NCBI GenBank assembly: GCA_013335535.1
Contig: JAAXVL010000001.1
Span: forward strand, 761,764-825,763
Length of the DNA: 64,000 nucleotides
Reading direction: 5' to 3'
Origin: Azonexaceae bacterium
GTDB taxonomy: Bacteria > Pseudomonadota > Gammaproteobacteria > Burkholderiales > Rhodocyclaceae
Positions 30,573 through 39,862 of this stretch are shown piece by piece (position 1 is the stretch's first letter; each line of letters begins with the position of its first letter). The notes under the pieces were generated by a model, which worked only from the letters and a program-made list of their open reading frames with translations, was not told the DNA's origin and made no database searches. A program made the position numbers and the translations under genes.

Positions 30573-32048
30573 ATGACTGAAACCGAATTCAACGCGCTTG
30601 CCGCGCAAGGCTACAACCGTATTCCCGTTACGCTGGAAACGTTTGCCGACCTCGACACGCCGCTGTCGATCTACCTTAAGCTGGCCAACGCGCCCTACAC
30701 CTACCTGCTCGAATCGGTGCAAGGCGGCGAGCGTTTCGGCCGCTACTCGATCATCGGCCTCGCCGCCCAGACGCGCATCGTCGTCAATGGCCACCAGGTC
30801 ATGGTGCTGACCGGCAACCGGGTGGCCGAGCGCGAGGACGACACCAACCCGCTCGAGTTCATCGGCAAGTTCATGGAGCGTTTCCGCGCCGCCCCACAGG
30901 CCGGCTTGCCTCGCTTCTGCGGTGGCCTGGTTGGCTGTTTCGGCTACGACACCATCCGCTACGTCGAAACCAAGCTGACGCGCACCAACAAACCGGACGA
31001 CATCGGCACGCCCGACATCGGCCTGCTGCTCTCCGAGGAAATCGCCGTCGTCGACAACCTGTCCGGCAAACTGACGCTGGTCGTCTTCGCCGAACCGGGC
31101 TTCCCAAGCGCCTACCAGAAAGCGCGGGCACGGCTCATGGAACTGCTCGCCAAGCTCCGCACGCCGGTCGTCATCCCGAGTGAAAAGCCGGTTCATTCAG
31201 AGCCGGCCGTTTCGGTTTTCGGCGAAGCGGCTTTCAAGAAAGCCGTGCTCAAGGCCAAGGACTACATTACCGAAGGCGACGTCATGCAGGTGGTGTTGTC
31301 GCAGCGCATGACCAAGCCGTTTGGCGCCAGCCCGCTGGCGCTCTACCGCACGCTGCGCAGCCTCAATCCGTCGCCCTACATGTTCTACTTCGATTTCGAG
31401 GATTTTCATGTCGTCGGCGCCTCGCCGGAAATTCTCGTCCGCCTCGAAGGCGACCGCGTTACCGTGCGCCCGATTGCCGGCACGCGCAAACGCGGCGCCT
31501 CGCTCGAAGAAGATGTCGCACTGGCCGCCGAACTGCTGGCCGACGAAAAGGAACGCGCCGAACATACGCAATTGCTTGACCTCGGCCGTAACGACTGTGG
31601 TCGCGTCGCCAAGGTCGGCTCGGTCAAACTCACCGAAAACATGATCGTCGAGCGCTACTCGCACGTGATGCACATCGTTTCCAACGTCGAAGGCCGCCTG
31701 CAGCCGGGACTGGACGCGCTCGACGTGCTGCGCGCCACCTTCCCGGCCGGCACGGTATCCGGTGCGCCCAAAGTGCGGGCGATGGAAATCATCGACGAAC
31801 TGGAACCGGTCAAGCGCGGCATCTACGCCGGTGCCGTCGGCTACCTCGGTTTCCATGGCGACATGGACATTGCCATCGCCATTCGCACCGCTGTGGTCAA
31901 GAACAAGCAGCTCTACGTCCAGGCCGGGGCCGGCATCGTTGCCGATTCAGACCCGAATTCGGAGTGGGTCGAAACCCAGAACAAGGCCCGCGCCGTGCTG
32001 CGTGCCGCCGAACTGGCCGAGCAGGGGTTGGATACACGGGTTGATTGA
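30573..32048 (+). CDS. trpE: Anthranilate synthase component I
   Basis: Makes anthranilate from chorismate, with TrpG supplying ammonia. The 491 residues include the N-terminal feedback region with [18 protein letters not shown], the [13 protein letters not shown] block and the chorismate-binding core with [20 protein letters not shown] and [14 protein letters not shown]. TrpG, TrpD and TrpC are encoded 21 kb away at 52732-55118, so the pathway is split. It is followed by a strong terminator. Confidence 0.97.
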   Translation: MTETEFNALAAQGYNRIPVTLETFADLDTPLSIYLKLANAPYTYLLESVQGGERFGRYSIIGLAAQTRIVVNGHQVMVLTGNRVAEREDDTNPLEFIGKFMERFRAAPQAGLPRFCGGLVGCFGYDTIRYVETKLTRTNKPDDIGTPDIGLLLSEEIAVVDNLSGKLTLVVFAEPGFPSAYQKARARLMELLAKLRTPVVIPSEKPVHSEPAVSVFGEAAFKKAVLKAKDYITEGDVMQVVLSQRMTKPFGASPLALYRTLRSLNPSPYMFYFDFEDFHVVGASPEILVRLEGDRVTVRPIAGTRKRGASLEEDVALAAELLADEKERAEHTQLLDLGRNDCGRVAKVGSVKLTENMIVERYSHVMHIVSNVEGRLQPGLDALDVLRATFPAGTVSGAPKVRAMEIIDELEPVKRGIYAGAVGYLGFHGDMDIAIAIRTAVVKNKQLYVQAGAGIVADSDPNSEWVETQNKARAVLRAAELAEQGLDTRVD

Positions 32049-32073
32049 TCTGCGTTATCAGCCGCGCCAAAAG

Positions 32074-32100
32074 AGCCGCCTGAACATGGGCGGCTTTTTT
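32074..32100 (+). terminator. Rho-independent terminator after trpE
   Basis: AGCCGCC-tgaacatg-GGCGGCT followed by a T-run, 25 bases after the trpE stop. Confidence 0.9.
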
Positions 32101-32128
32101 GTGTCCACCGTATGATGTGGCCAAGGTG

Positions 32129-32140
32129 TCGGAATTCCGA
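32129..32140. promoter_or_regulatory. AauR-type operator, site 1 upstream of gltI
   Basis: TCGG-AATT-CCGA, a perfect palindrome. It fits the TTCGGNNNNCCGAA motif that I recall being described for AauR of Pseudomonas putida. It sits about 107 bases upstream of the -24 element. Confidence 0.75.
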
Positions 32141-32159
32141 TGGTCGTTTCGGTGAGGTG

Positions 32160-32171
32160 TCGGAATTCCGA
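32160..32171. promoter_or_regulatory. AauR-type operator, site 2 upstream of gltI
   Basis: Second TCGG-AATT-CCGA. It is 31 bases centre to centre from site 1, about three helical turns, and the sites share a flanking AGGTG on the left. The pair lies on one DNA face, suiting a dimer-of-dimers activator. Confidence 0.75.
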
Positions 32172-32245
32172 TATTCAGGTCCGCGCCTTGTGAAAAAATA
32201 CTTTATGAATCATTGGCTTGAGATTTTTTGTGCCCCCGATTTTTC

Positions 32246-32262
32246 TGGCACGCTAGCTGCGT
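32246..32262 (+). promoter_or_regulatory. Sigma54 (-24/-12) promoter of gltI
   Basis: TGGCAC-gctagc-TGC has GG (32247-32248) and GC (32259-32260) separated by exactly ten bases, as sigma54-RNA polymerase requires. Transcription would start near 32272, 40 bases before the gltI ATG. Two activator palindromes lie upstream. Confidence 0.8.
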
Positions 32263-32313
32263 AGTAAACACCAACGGAGCCGGGCAACGGCTTCTTTAAA
32301 ACTAGGAGACGAC

Positions 32314-33213
32314 ATGAACCGATTTGCCATTGCTGCTGCACTCGCCACTGTTTTGGGCACCGCTGCCGCCTTGCCGGCCCAGGCCCAGGAATCCGCCACC
32401 CTGAAAAAGATCAAGGAAACCGGCAGCATCACGCTGGGTCATCGCGAATCGTCGATTCCGTTTTCCTATTACGACGACAAGCAGCAGGTCATCGGCTATT
32501 CGCATGAACTGATGCTCAAGGTTGTCGATGGCATCAAGAGCGAACTCAAGCTTGCCAAGATCGATACCCGTCTGATGCCGGTTACCTCGGCCAACCGCAT
32601 CACGTTGATCCAGAACGGCACCGTCGATATCGAGTGCGGCTCGACCACCAACAATCTCGAGCGCCAGAAGCAGGTTGGCTTTTCGACGACCATTTTCGTC
32701 ATCGGCACCCGCCTGCTGACCAAGAAGGATTCCGGCATCAAGGACTTCGCGGACCTCGCCGGCAAGAACGTGGTGACCACCGCCGGCACCACCTCCGAGC
32801 GCCTGATCCGCAAGATGAACGAAGAGAAGAAGCTGGGCATGAACGTCATCTCCGCCAAGGATCATGGCGAAGCCTTCCTGACTCTGGAAACCGGCCGTGC
32901 TGTCGCCTTCATGATGGACGATGCGCTGCTCTATGGCGAAATGGCCAAGGCCCGCAAGCCGGGCGACTGGATCGTCACCGGCGCCGCCCAGTCGAAGGAA
33001 GCCTACGGCTGCATGGTGCGCAAGGATGACCCGGCCTTCAAGAAAGTGGTCGATGCGGCGCTGACCAAGGCGCTGACCTCGGGCGATGCCGAGAAAATCT
33101 ACACCAAGTGGTTCCTCAACCCGATTCCGCCCAAGGGCCTGAACCTCAACATGCCGCTCTCGGACGAAATGAAGGCTGCTTTCAAGGCGCCGAACGACAA
33201 GGCTTTCGAATAA
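32314..33213 (+). CDS. gltI: Glutamate/aspartate ABC transporter, periplasmic binding protein
   Basis: Periplasmic receptor for acidic amino acids feeding the GltJKL importer. The 299 residues start with a signal peptide (MNRFAIAAALATVLGTAAALPAQAQ, cleavage near AQA-QE). The family 3 solute-binding fold follows: GSITLGHRESSIPFSYYDD, IECGSTTNNLERQKQVGFS and GKNVVTTAGTTSERLI. AGGAG precedes the ATG. It is the first gene of a sigma54-type operon, and an 8-bp hairpin after it probably stabilises its mRNA. Confidence 0.94.
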   Translation: MNRFAIAAALATVLGTAAALPAQAQESATLKKIKETGSITLGHRESSIPFSYYDDKQQVIGYSHELMLKVVDGIKSELKLAKIDTRLMPVTSANRITLIQNGTVDIECGSTTNNLERQKQVGFSTTIFVIGTRLLTKKDSGIKDFADLAGKNVVTTAGTTSERLIRKMNEEKKLGMNVISAKDHGEAFLTLETGRAVAFMMDDALLYGEMAKARKPGDWIVTGAAQSKEAYGCMVRKDDPAFKKVVDAALTKALTSGDAEKIYTKWFLNPIPPKGLNLNMPLSDEMKAAFKAPNDKAFE

Positions 33214-33222
33214 GTCTCCCTG

Positions 33223-33248
33223 CCCCTCTCTGCTGAGACGGAGAGGGG
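33223..33248 (+). repeat. Intercistronic hairpin gltI-gltJ
   Basis: CCCCTCTC, ten-base loop, GAGAGGGG: a perfect 8-bp stem in the 63-base gap after the binding-protein gene, with no T-tract. Such hairpins typically protect the binding-protein mRNA and so raise its level over the permease genes. Confidence 0.7.
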
Positions 33249-33276
33249 AAAGAGCAATGTCGTCGAGGAGATAATC

Positions 33277-34014
33277 ATGGGTTACCAATGGAACTGGGGC
33301 GTCTTCCTGCAGCCGAGTGCGAGCGGGGACGACACGTATCTGGGCTGGATGTTCGCCGGCTTCAAAATGACCATCGCGCTGTCGCTGAGCGCCTGGGTCA
33401 TGGCCTTGCTGCTCGGCGCGCTGGTCGGCGTGCTGCGCACAGTGCCGAACAAGACGCTGGCCGGGATCGCCACGGCTTATGTCGAGTTGTTCCGCAACGT
33501 GCCGCTGCTGGTGCAACTGTTCATCTGGTATTTCGTCCTGCCCGAACTGTTGCCGGCCAGTATCGGCAATGCCTACAAGCAGTCCAATCCGGTGTTGCAG
33601 CAGTTCCTCGCCTCGATGGTCTGCCTCGGCCTGTTCACCAGCGCCCGCGTCGCCGAGCAGGTGCGCGCCGGCATCAACTCGCTGCCCAAGGGCCAGAAAA
33701 ACGCCGGTCTGGCGCTTGGTTTCACGCTGGCCCAGACCTACCGTTTCGTGATGTTGCCGATGGCTTTCAGGCTGGTCGTCCCGCCGCTGACCTCGGAATT
33801 CCTCAATATCTTCAAGAATTCCGCCGTCTGCTCGACCATCGGCCTCCTCGAACTGGCCGCCCAGGGCCGCCAGCTGGTCGATTACACGGCGCAGCCCTAC
33901 GAGTCCTTCATCGCCGTGACGCTGTCCTACATCATCATCAACGTCACCGTGATGACCCTGATGCATCGCTTCGAGAAGCGCATCGCGGTTCCCGGCTATA
34001 TCGGAGGCAAATAA
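33277..34014 (+). CDS. gltJ: Glutamate/aspartate ABC transporter permease GltJ
   Basis: Inner-membrane subunit of the acidic amino acid importer. The 245 residues show the His/Glu/Gln permease pattern: [22 protein letters not shown], the EAA-type loop [19 protein letters not shown] contacting the ATPase, and [19 protein letters not shown] precedes the ATG. The stop overlaps the gltK ATG by one base (TAATG). Confidence 0.94.
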   Translation: MGYQWNWGVFLQPSASGDDTYLGWMFAGFKMTIALSLSAWVMALLLGALVGVLRTVPNKTLAGIATAYVELFRNVPLLVQLFIWYFVLPELLPASIGNAYKQSNPVLQQFLASMVCLGLFTSARVAEQVRAGINSLPKGQKNAGLALGFTLAQTYRFVMLPMAFRLVVPPLTSEFLNIFKNSAVCSTIGLLELAAQGRQLVDYTAQPYESFIAVTLSYIIINVTVMTLMHRFEKRIAVPGYIGGK

Positions 34015-34697
34015 TGACTTACGAATTCGACTGGTCCTCCATCCCCGGCGCCTTGCCCTTCCTCTGGGACGGCATGAAGATTTCGCTGGTCATCACCGCC
34101 CAGGCGGTGGTCATCGGCATCGTCTGGGGCACGCTGCTGGCCATGATGCGGCTGTCGTCGGTCAAGCCGCTGTCGTGGTTTGCCGCCGGCTACGTCAACC
34201 TGTTCCGCGCCGTGCCGCTGGTCATGGTGCTGCTCTGGTTCTTCCTGATCGTGCCGGAGTTTGTCGGGCAGCTGTTCAATATTCCGAAGGGGACGGACTT
34301 GCGTTTGTCTTCGGCCATGGCCGGTTTTGCCCTGTTCGAGGCGGCCTACTACTCCGAAATCATCCGCGCCGGCATCCAGAGCGTGCCGAAGGGGCAGATT
34401 GCCGCCGCCTCGGCGCTCGGCATGAACTACGCCCAGGCCATGCGCCTCGTCGTCCTGCCGCAGGCTTTCCGCAACATGGTGCCGCTGCTGCTCACGCAGG
34501 CCATTATCCTGTTCCAGGATACCTCTCTGGTCTACGTCTCGGCGCTCGCCGACTTCTTCGGCGCCGCCTACAAGGTTGGTGACCGCGATGGCCGGCTGGT
34601 CGAGCTGCTGCTCTTTGCCGGTGCCGTCTATTTCGTCATCTGCTTCTCCGCTTCGCAGATCGTGAAGCGCCTCCAGAAAAAATACCACCCGGCCTGA
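34014..34697 (+). CDS. gltK: Glutamate/aspartate ABC transporter permease GltK
   Basis: Second permease of the importer, 227 residues from the ATG at 34014. It contains [19 protein letters not shown], the coupling loop [19 protein letters not shown], and the helix [19 protein letters not shown] typical of GltK. Upstream in-frame sequence from 33288 lies inside gltJ and is not coding. It pairs with GltJ as a heterodimer and is coupled to it by start/stop overlap. Confidence 0.94.
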   Translation: MTYEFDWSSIPGALPFLWDGMKISLVITAQAVVIGIVWGTLLAMMRLSSVKPLSWFAAGYVNLFRAVPLVMVLLWFFLIVPEFVGQLFNIPKGTDLRLSSAMAGFALFEAAYYSEIIRAGIQSVPKGQIAAASALGMNYAQAMRLVVLPQAFRNMVPLLLTQAIILFQDTSLVYVSALADFFGAAYKVGDRDGRLVELLLFAGAVYFVICFSASQIVKRLQKKYHPA

Positions 34698-34716
34698 TGG
34701 CCGCCAGGAGAATCCC

Positions 34717-35445
34717 ATGATCAAGATTGCCAACGTCAGCAAGCATTACGGCAGCTTCCAGGTGCTCAAGGATTGCACCACCTCGGTCAGCAAGGGCGAG
34801 GTCATCGTCGTCTGCGGCCCGTCCGGCTCGGGCAAGTCGACGCTGATCAAGTGCGTCAATGGCCTCGAGCCCTTCCAGTCCGGTGAGATCGTCGTCAACG
34901 GCATCTCGGTCGGCGACCCGAAGACCAACCTGTCCAAGCTGCGCGCCCAGGTCGGCATGGTCTTCCAGAACTTCGAGCTGTTCCCGCACATGAGCATCAC
35001 CCAGAACCTGGCCATCGCCCAGGTCAAGGTCCTCAAGCGCAGCCAGGACGAGGCGATGGACAAGGGCCTCAAGCTGCTCGACCGCGTCGGCCTCAAGGCC
35101 CAGGCCGACAAGTTTCCCGGCCAGTTGTCCGGTGGCCAGCAGCAGCGCGTGGCGATTGCGCGGGCGCTGGCCATGGACCCGATCTGCATGCTGTTCGACG
35201 AGCCAACCTCGGCCCTCGACCCGGAAATGGTCAACGAGGTGCTCGACGTCATGACCGAACTGGCCCACGAAGGCATGACCATGATGTGCGTGACGCACGA
35301 AATGGGCTTCGCCAAGCGCGTCGCCAACCGGGTGATCTTCATGGACCAGGGCGCCATCGTCGAGGACGACAGCAAGGAAACCTTCTTCGCCAATCCGCGT
35401 TCGCAGCGGGCGCAGAATTTCCTCGCCAAGATTCTGCACCACTGA
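34717..35445 (+). CDS. gltL: Glutamate/aspartate ABC transporter ATP-binding protein GltL
   Basis: Cytoplasmic ATPase energising GltJK. The 242 residues hold Walker [12 protein letters not shown] (about residues 36-46), the Q-loop [11 protein letters not shown], the [15 protein letters not shown] signature, Walker [16 protein letters not shown] and the H-loop [13 protein letters not shown] precedes the ATG. It is 19 bases after gltK and 20 before marC, so marC may be co-transcribed. Confidence 0.96.
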   Translation: MIKIANVSKHYGSFQVLKDCTTSVSKGEVIVVCGPSGSGKSTLIKCVNGLEPFQSGEIVVNGISVGDPKTNLSKLRAQVGMVFQNFELFPHMSITQNLAIAQVKVLKRSQDEAMDKGLKLLDRVGLKAQADKFPGQLSGGQQQRVAIARALAMDPICMLFDEPTSALDPEMVNEVLDVMTELAHEGMTMMCVTHEMGFAKRVANRVIFMDQGAIVEDDSKETFFANPRSQRAQNFLAKILHH

Positions 35446-35465
35446 AAGCCGGGAGCCAGCCGCCC

Positions 35466-36110
35466 ATGGACGATAGCCTGAACCGGCTGGCGATCAGCTT
35501 CTTTCTCGGTGGCCTAGTCAGCCTGGCGACGATCACCAACCCGCTGTCGAAGATTCCCGTCTTCCTGACGCTGGCCGCCGATCTCGAAGTCGGCGCCACC
35601 TCCCGGGAAGCACGGCGTGCGTGTTTTTACGGTTTTTTGCTGTTGACCGTGGGATTGTTCGCCGGCGTCTTTATCCTCGAAGTCTTCGGCATTTCCTTCG
35701 GCGCCCTGCGCATCGCCGGCGGCCTGACCGTGGCGCTGATCGGCTACCGCATGCTGTTCGGCACGAGCGATGCGGCGTTGGTTGGTGGTGGCGGCAGCTT
35801 CGCCTTCTTTCCGCTGGCCATGCCGGGTATCGCCGGGCCGGGGGCGCTGGCCACGGTGATCGGGATTTCCAGCGAGATCGCCGAACTGACTGGCGGCATG
35901 CAACGTTTGACGGCCTACGCGGCAACCGTGGCCAGCATTGCCGCGACCTGCCTGCTGATCTGGCTGGTTCTCCGCTCGGCGCGCTGGGCATCGCGCCGGC
36001 TGGGGGCGGAGGGCATCAACGTCGTCGCCCGCCTGACCGGCTTTCTGCTCATCTGCATCGGCGTCCAGTTCGTCGGTTCGGGCATCCGCAGTTTCATGGC
36101 CGGTATCTGA
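35466..36110 (+). CDS. MarC-family membrane protein
   Basis: A 214-residue inner-membrane protein of the MarC/UPF0056 family (YchE, YhgN), whose function is unsettled. Early members were linked to multiple antibiotic resistance, a link later questioned. TNPLSKIPVFLTL near the N terminus and FFPLAMPGIAGPGALATVIG in the middle are family hallmarks, and six hydrophobic segments are apparent. The ATG at 35466 follows GGGAG. It carries a diverged copy of the dispersed element (35621-35654) in its second membrane segment. Confidence 0.88.
   Translation: MDDSLNRLAISFFLGGLVSLATITNPLSKIPVFLTLAADLEVGATSREARRACFYGFLLLTVGLFAGVFILEVFGISFGALRIAGGLTVALIGYRMLFGTSDAALVGGGGSFAFFPLAMPGIAGPGALATVIGISSEIAELTGGMQRLTAYAATVASIAATCLLIWLVLRSARWASRRLGAEGINVVARLTGFLLICIGVQFVGSGIRSFMAGI
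35621..35654 (-). repeat. Dispersed 36-bp element, diverged copy (in marC)
   Basis: The minus strand begins TCCCACGGTCAACAGCAAAA, a fair core, but the distal half is poor. It encodes FYGFLLLTVGLF in a membrane helix. Confidence 0.45.
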
Positions 36111-36140
36111 GCGTGCCGAATCGGTCCCCAGCCAACGCGT

Positions 36141-36156
36141 TTGGGAGGTTTCCCAA
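36141..36156. promoter_or_regulatory. Inverted repeat before the sensor kinase gene
   Basis: TTGGGA-GGTT-TCCCAA, a perfect 6-bp-arm palindrome, followed by TACAAT (36159-36164), a possible -10 element. It may be an operator overlapping the promoter of the two-component genes. The regulator is unknown. Confidence 0.4.
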
Positions 36157-36188
36157 CTTACAATGAAGCACTCATTCCCATTCTGATC

Positions 36189-38114
36189 ATGCCCGACGCC
36201 CGCCAGCCCATCCCGATCTCCCTGACCAAGCCCCATCGCGTGCTCGGGGTGGTGGCTGTGCTGGTGCTGATCCTGGTGACCGCCTTCTTCGCCTACCGGG
36301 TTTCCGAGCAGCAGGGCTTCAACCAGATGCGTGACGAGGCCAGCCACCAACTAGATATTCTGGCAGCCGCCATCGACAGCGAAGTGACCCGCCACGCCTC
36401 GATTCCCAGCGCCGTCGAACTCAATCCCGACGTTCTCGCCCTGCTGCGCGCCCCGGCCGAGCGACAGGACGTGCTGCAGCCGCCCGCCAACCGCTTCCTG
36501 CAAAAATTGAATGACAGTCTCGGCGGCCCGGTCATTTTCGTGCTCGACACCACGGGGCGGGTGGTTGCTTCGAGCGACTGGATCTACTCCGACAACCTGC
36601 TCGGCGCCGATCTGTCCTACATGCCGCTGTTTCGCGGTGCCGTCGCCGGCACCCCGGGCCGGCACTACGCGGTGGACAACGTGCGCAAGGAGCCGGGCTA
36701 TTTCTTCGCGCTGCCCATCCGTGACGAACAGCAGGACTGGAAGGTGATCGGCGTCGCCGTCGTTAAATCCAGCCTGCATGAGCTCGAGCGGCGCTGGCTC
36801 GGCCAGGAGGCGCCGGCCCTGATCGTCGACGCCAACGGCATCGTGCTCCTCGCTTCGCCGCCCGAATGGCGCTACGCCACGCTGCAGCCGCAAAGCCCGG
36901 AAGCCCTGGCGCGCATCAGCCAGGAGCAGTTCGCCGGCCAGCCGCTCGGTGTCACCACGCTCGATATCGCCATCGACGCCGCGCAGGAGGGCACTGTGGT
37001 CCGCCTGTCGCGCCAGCTGAAAACCGATCCCGGCCCGCTGCAAGGTGCCAAGTCCTATCTCGCCCTGAGCCGCCACCTGCCGGGAACGGCCTGGCGCATC
37101 GTCGTCTTTTCCGACCTGCGTCCGGTCTTCGTCCAGGCCTCGACGCATGCTGCACTGGCCGCCGCGGCCATCGGCTGCTTCCTGCTCTGGCTGCTCTTCC
37201 TGAGCCAGCGCCGGCGCATGGCGCGCGGGCGCGAGGAGGCGCGTGCCATGCTCGAACAGGCCAACCAGGAACTCGAACGCAATGTCGCGGCGCGTACCGC
37301 CGACCTTTCAGAGGCGGTGGCCGGTCTGCAACGTGAAGTCGCCGAACGCCAGCGCGCCGAACAGACCCTGCGTGCCGCTCAGGACGAACTGGTGCAGGCC
37401 GCCAAGCTCGCCGTCCTCGGCCAGATGGCGACCGGCATCACCCACGAGCTGTCGCAGCCGCTCGGCGCCATCCGCACGCTGTCGGCCAATGCCGTCGAGT
37501 TCATGCATCGCGGCGACCTCGCCACGGCCGAAAAGAATCTCGGTATCGTCGGCCAGCTCGCGGCGCAGGCCGGCGGCATCATCACGCCGCTCAAGACTTT
37601 CGCCCGCAAGTCGCCGGCCGTGTCGGTGGCGGTGGACGTCGAACAGGCGGTCGATGCGGCGCTGTTCCTGTTCGACGCGCGGCTGAAAAAGCTCAATGTC
37701 ACGGTCAACCGGAATTTTGGGCCAAAATCGAAAATCGCCTGGTGCGACCAGAACCGCCTGCAGCAGGTACTGGTCAACCTGATCGGCAATGCCATCGACG
37801 CCATGGCCGACGAGCCGATGCGCAACCTTGGCTTCAGCGTCGAACTCGCCAGCTCCGGCCAGCTCGCCCTCGCCGTCAGCGACAGCGGCTTCGGCTTCAC
37901 CGAAGAAGCGCTCGAACATCTCTTCGAGCCCTTCTTCACCACCAAGCAGCCGGGCGAAGGTCTCGGCCTTGGCCTGACCATTTCGCGCGACATCCTGCGC
38001 GATTTCGGCGGCGACCTGCTGGCCGGCCCGGCGCCCGGCGGCGGCGCCCGTTTCGTCATCCTGCTGCCGGCCGTGCCGCCAGCCACCACCTCGCCTGAAA
38101 AGGGGCAACCATGA
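36189..38114 (+). CDS. DctB/AauS-type sensor histidine kinase
   Basis: Membrane sensor of a sigma54-type two-component system. The 641 residues have two membrane segments (about 15-35 and 315-335) flanking a large periplasmic domain like the double-PAS domain of DctB. A coiled coil follows, then HisKA with the H-box GITHELSQPLGAIR (phosphorylated His near residue 419). The ATPase domain has QQVLVNLIGNAIDA, SDSGFGF and GEGLGLGLTISR. Its place after gltIJKL points to acidic amino acids as signal (AauS) rather than C4-dicarboxylates; that is inference. A copy of the dispersed element encodes VTVNRNFGPKSKIAW. Confidence 0.9.
   Translation: MPDARQPIPISLTKPHRVLGVVAVLVLILVTAFFAYRVSEQQGFNQMRDEASHQLDILAAAIDSEVTRHASIPSAVELNPDVLALLRAPAERQDVLQPPANRFLQKLNDSLGGPVIFVLDTTGRVVASSDWIYSDNLLGADLSYMPLFRGAVAGTPGRHYAVDNVRKEPGYFFALPIRDEQQDWKVIGVAVVKSSLHELERRWLGQEAPALIVDANGIVLLASPPEWRYATLQPQSPEALARISQEQFAGQPLGVTTLDIAIDAAQEGTVVRLSRQLKTDPGPLQGAKSYLALSRHLPGTAWRIVVFSDLRPVFVQASTHAALAAAAIGCFLLWLLFLSQRRRMARGREEARAMLEQANQELERNVAARTADLSEAVAGLQREVAERQRAEQTLRAAQDELVQAAKLAVLGQMATGITHELSQPLGAIRTLSANAVEFMHRGDLATAEKNLGIVGQLAAQAGGIITPLKTFARKSPAVSVAVDVEQAVDAALFLFDARLKKLNVTVNRNFGPKSKIAWCDQNRLQQVLVNLIGNAIDAMADEPMRNLGFSVELASSGQLALAVSDSGFGFTEEALEHLFEPFFTTKQPGEGLGLGLTISRDILRDFGGDLLAGPAPGGGARFVILLPAVPPATTSPEKGQP
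37699..37735 (+). repeat. Dispersed 36-bp element, copy in the sensor kinase gene
   Basis: TCACGGTCAACCGGAATTTT, then GGGCCAAAATCGAAAAT: close to consensus in both halves. In frame between the HisKA and ATPase domains. Confidence 0.7.
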
Positions 38115-39430
38115 AGCCCGAACTGTCCGTCCTGCTCGTCGAAGACGATCCCAATGTCCGCCTCGGTTGCGAGCAGGCCATGCAACTCGCCGGCATCAAG
38201 GTCGATGCCGTCGGTTCGGCCGAAGAGGCGCAGCGCCGCCTGCGCGCCGGCTACCCCGGCATTGTCATCACCGACATGCGCCTGCCCGGCATCGACGGCA
38301 TGGCGCTCCTGCGCTGGGTCGTCGAGCTCGATGCCGACCTGCCGGTCATCATCATCACCGGCCACGGCGACGTAACGCTGGCCGTCGAAGCCATGCGCAG
38401 CGGGGCCTACGACTTCATGCAAAAACCGTTCTCGACCAGCGACCTCGTCGACGTCGTCCGCCGGGCGCTGGAAAAGCGCGAACTTGTCCTCGAAGTCGAC
38501 GCCCTGCGTCGCCGCCTCGACCACCGCGACAGCCTCGAATCCCGCCTGATCGGCCGCTCGCCGCAGATGGCCAAGGTCCGCCAACTGATCCTCGACGTCG
38601 CCGGAGCAGCCGTTGACGTGCTGATCTTCGGCGAAACCGGCACCGGCAAGGAAATGGTTGCCCGCTGCCTGCACGACCTCAGTCATCCTGGCCAGCAGAA
38701 TTACGTCGCGCTCAATTGCGGCGGCATGTCCGACAACCTGCTCGACAGCGAACTCTTCGGCCACGAGCCGGGCGCCTTCACCGGCGCCCAGAAACGGCGC
38801 ATCGGCAAGATCGAGTACGCCAGCGGCGGCACGCTCTTTCTCGACGAAGTCGAGTCGATGCCGATGAACATGCAGATCAAACTGCTCCGCGTCCTGCAGG
38901 AGCGCGTCATCGAACGCCTCGGCTCCAACCAGCAAATCCCGGTTTCCTGCCGCGTCATCGCCGCCACCAAGGAAGACCTCAGGGGGCTCTCCGACCAGGG
39001 AAAATTCCGCGCCGACCTCTACTACCGTCTCAACGTCGTACGCATCGAACTGCCGCCGCTGCGCGAACGGCGCGAAGACATCCCGGCCCTCTACGACGAA
39101 TTCCTGCTCCACGCCGCCAAACGCTACAACCGCCCGCCGCCACCGCTCACCTCCGAATACCTGCGTCGCCTCATGGCGCAAGACTGGCCGGGCAACATTC
39201 GCGAGCTGCGCAACGCCGCCGACTGCCACGCGCTGGGCATCGGCCGCGACGCCATGGCCACCGGCACCGGCGCCGCCCAGTCGCTAACCGAAGCCGTTGA
39301 AAACTACGAACGCGGCCTCGTTGCAGACGAATTCACACGCCAGGAAGGCAATATCGCCCGCACCAGCGAAGCCCTCAAAATCGCCCGCACCACACTGCAC
39401 GACAAGCTGAAGAAATACGGGTTGATTTGA
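38111..39430 (+). CDS. DctD/AauR-type sigma54-dependent response regulator
   Basis: Enhancer-binding activator that opens sigma54 promoters when phosphorylated. The 439 residues contain a receiver domain with phosphoacceptor Asp55 (ITDMRLPGIDG), an AAA+ domain with Walker A GETGTGKE (174-181), the sigma54-contacting GAFTGA loop (221-226) and Walker B GGTLFLDEVESM. A Fis-type helix-turn-helix is at the C terminus (NIARTSEALKIARTTLHDKL). The ATG overlaps the kinase stop (ATGA). Probable targets are the gltI and aspA promoters, both sigma54-type with paired palindromes. Confidence 0.93.
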   Translation: MKPELSVLLVEDDPNVRLGCEQAMQLAGIKVDAVGSAEEAQRRLRAGYPGIVITDMRLPGIDGMALLRWVVELDADLPVIIITGHGDVTLAVEAMRSGAYDFMQKPFSTSDLVDVVRRALEKRELVLEVDALRRRLDHRDSLESRLIGRSPQMAKVRQLILDVAGAAVDVLIFGETGTGKEMVARCLHDLSHPGQQNYVALNCGGMSDNLLDSELFGHEPGAFTGAQKRRIGKIEYASGGTLFLDEVESMPMNMQIKLLRVLQERVIERLGSNQQIPVSCRVIAATKEDLRGLSDQGKFRADLYYRLNVVRIELPPLRERREDIPALYDEFLLHAAKRYNRPPPPLTSEYLRRLMAQDWPGNIRELRNAADCHALGIGRDAMATGTGAAQSLTEAVENYERGLVADEFTRQEGNIARTSEALKIARTTLHDKLKKYGLI

Positions 39431-39482
39431 TCAGCGAGTTTTGCTGAAACCCGGCGGCGCAGGAGGGAAATGCTGGCGGCGG

Positions 39483-39521
39483 CATTTCAATTTTGGCCGT
39501 TTTTTCCCGTTCACCGTGGCA
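39483..39521 (-). repeat. Dispersed 36-bp element, intergenic copy
   Basis: The minus strand reads GCCACGGTGAACGGGAAAAA, then ACGGCCAAAATTGAAAT. It is near perfect apart from one core change (GTGAAC). It lies in the 102-base gap between the response regulator gene and the convergent FlxA-like gene. Confidence 0.75.
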
Positions 39522-39532
39522 TCCCCGTTCCT

Positions 39533-39862
39533 CTAAACAAACTCATCCACATTGACGCCAAGCGTGCTGCTTTCTGCCTTGGCCGACGGTTGAGCAGCCG
39601 TCGCTCCGCCAGCCGCGCTGGCGGCCTGTTTTTCCTGAGCCCTGAGCTGCGCAATCTGCGCCTGCAGTTGGGCGATTTGGGCCTGCAACAGCTTGATCTT
39701 TTCCGCGCTGTCTCCAGACGTATCCTTCTGCGCGGTCTTTAACTGTTTCTGCAAAGCCTGCAACTGCTTTTCAAGCGCCGCAATCTGCGAGCTATTTCCA
39801 CTACCCGAGCTGGAGGAAGGGGATACGGCGGATGTACTTGGAACACTAGCAATCGATGTCAT
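39533..39862 (-). CDS. FlxA-like coiled-coil protein, function unknown
   Basis: The 109-residue product has a Ser-rich start (about residues 1-27), then a long coiled coil with heptads such as IAALEKQLQALQKQLKTAQ and LLQAQIAQLQAQIAQLRAQ (about residues 27-78), and an Ala-rich tail ending GVNVDEFV. It resembles FlxA-like proteins, a family known from a flagellar-regulated E. coli gene of unknown role. No flagellar gene is nearby. A GAGG lies eight bases before the start. It is a single-gene unit convergent to the response regulator. Confidence 0.65.
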   Translation of the reverse strand: MTSIASVPSTSAVSPSSSSGSGNSSQIAALEKQLQALQKQLKTAQKDTSGDSAEKIKLLQAQIAQLQAQIAQLRAQEKQAASAAGGATAAQPSAKAESSTLGVNVDEFV

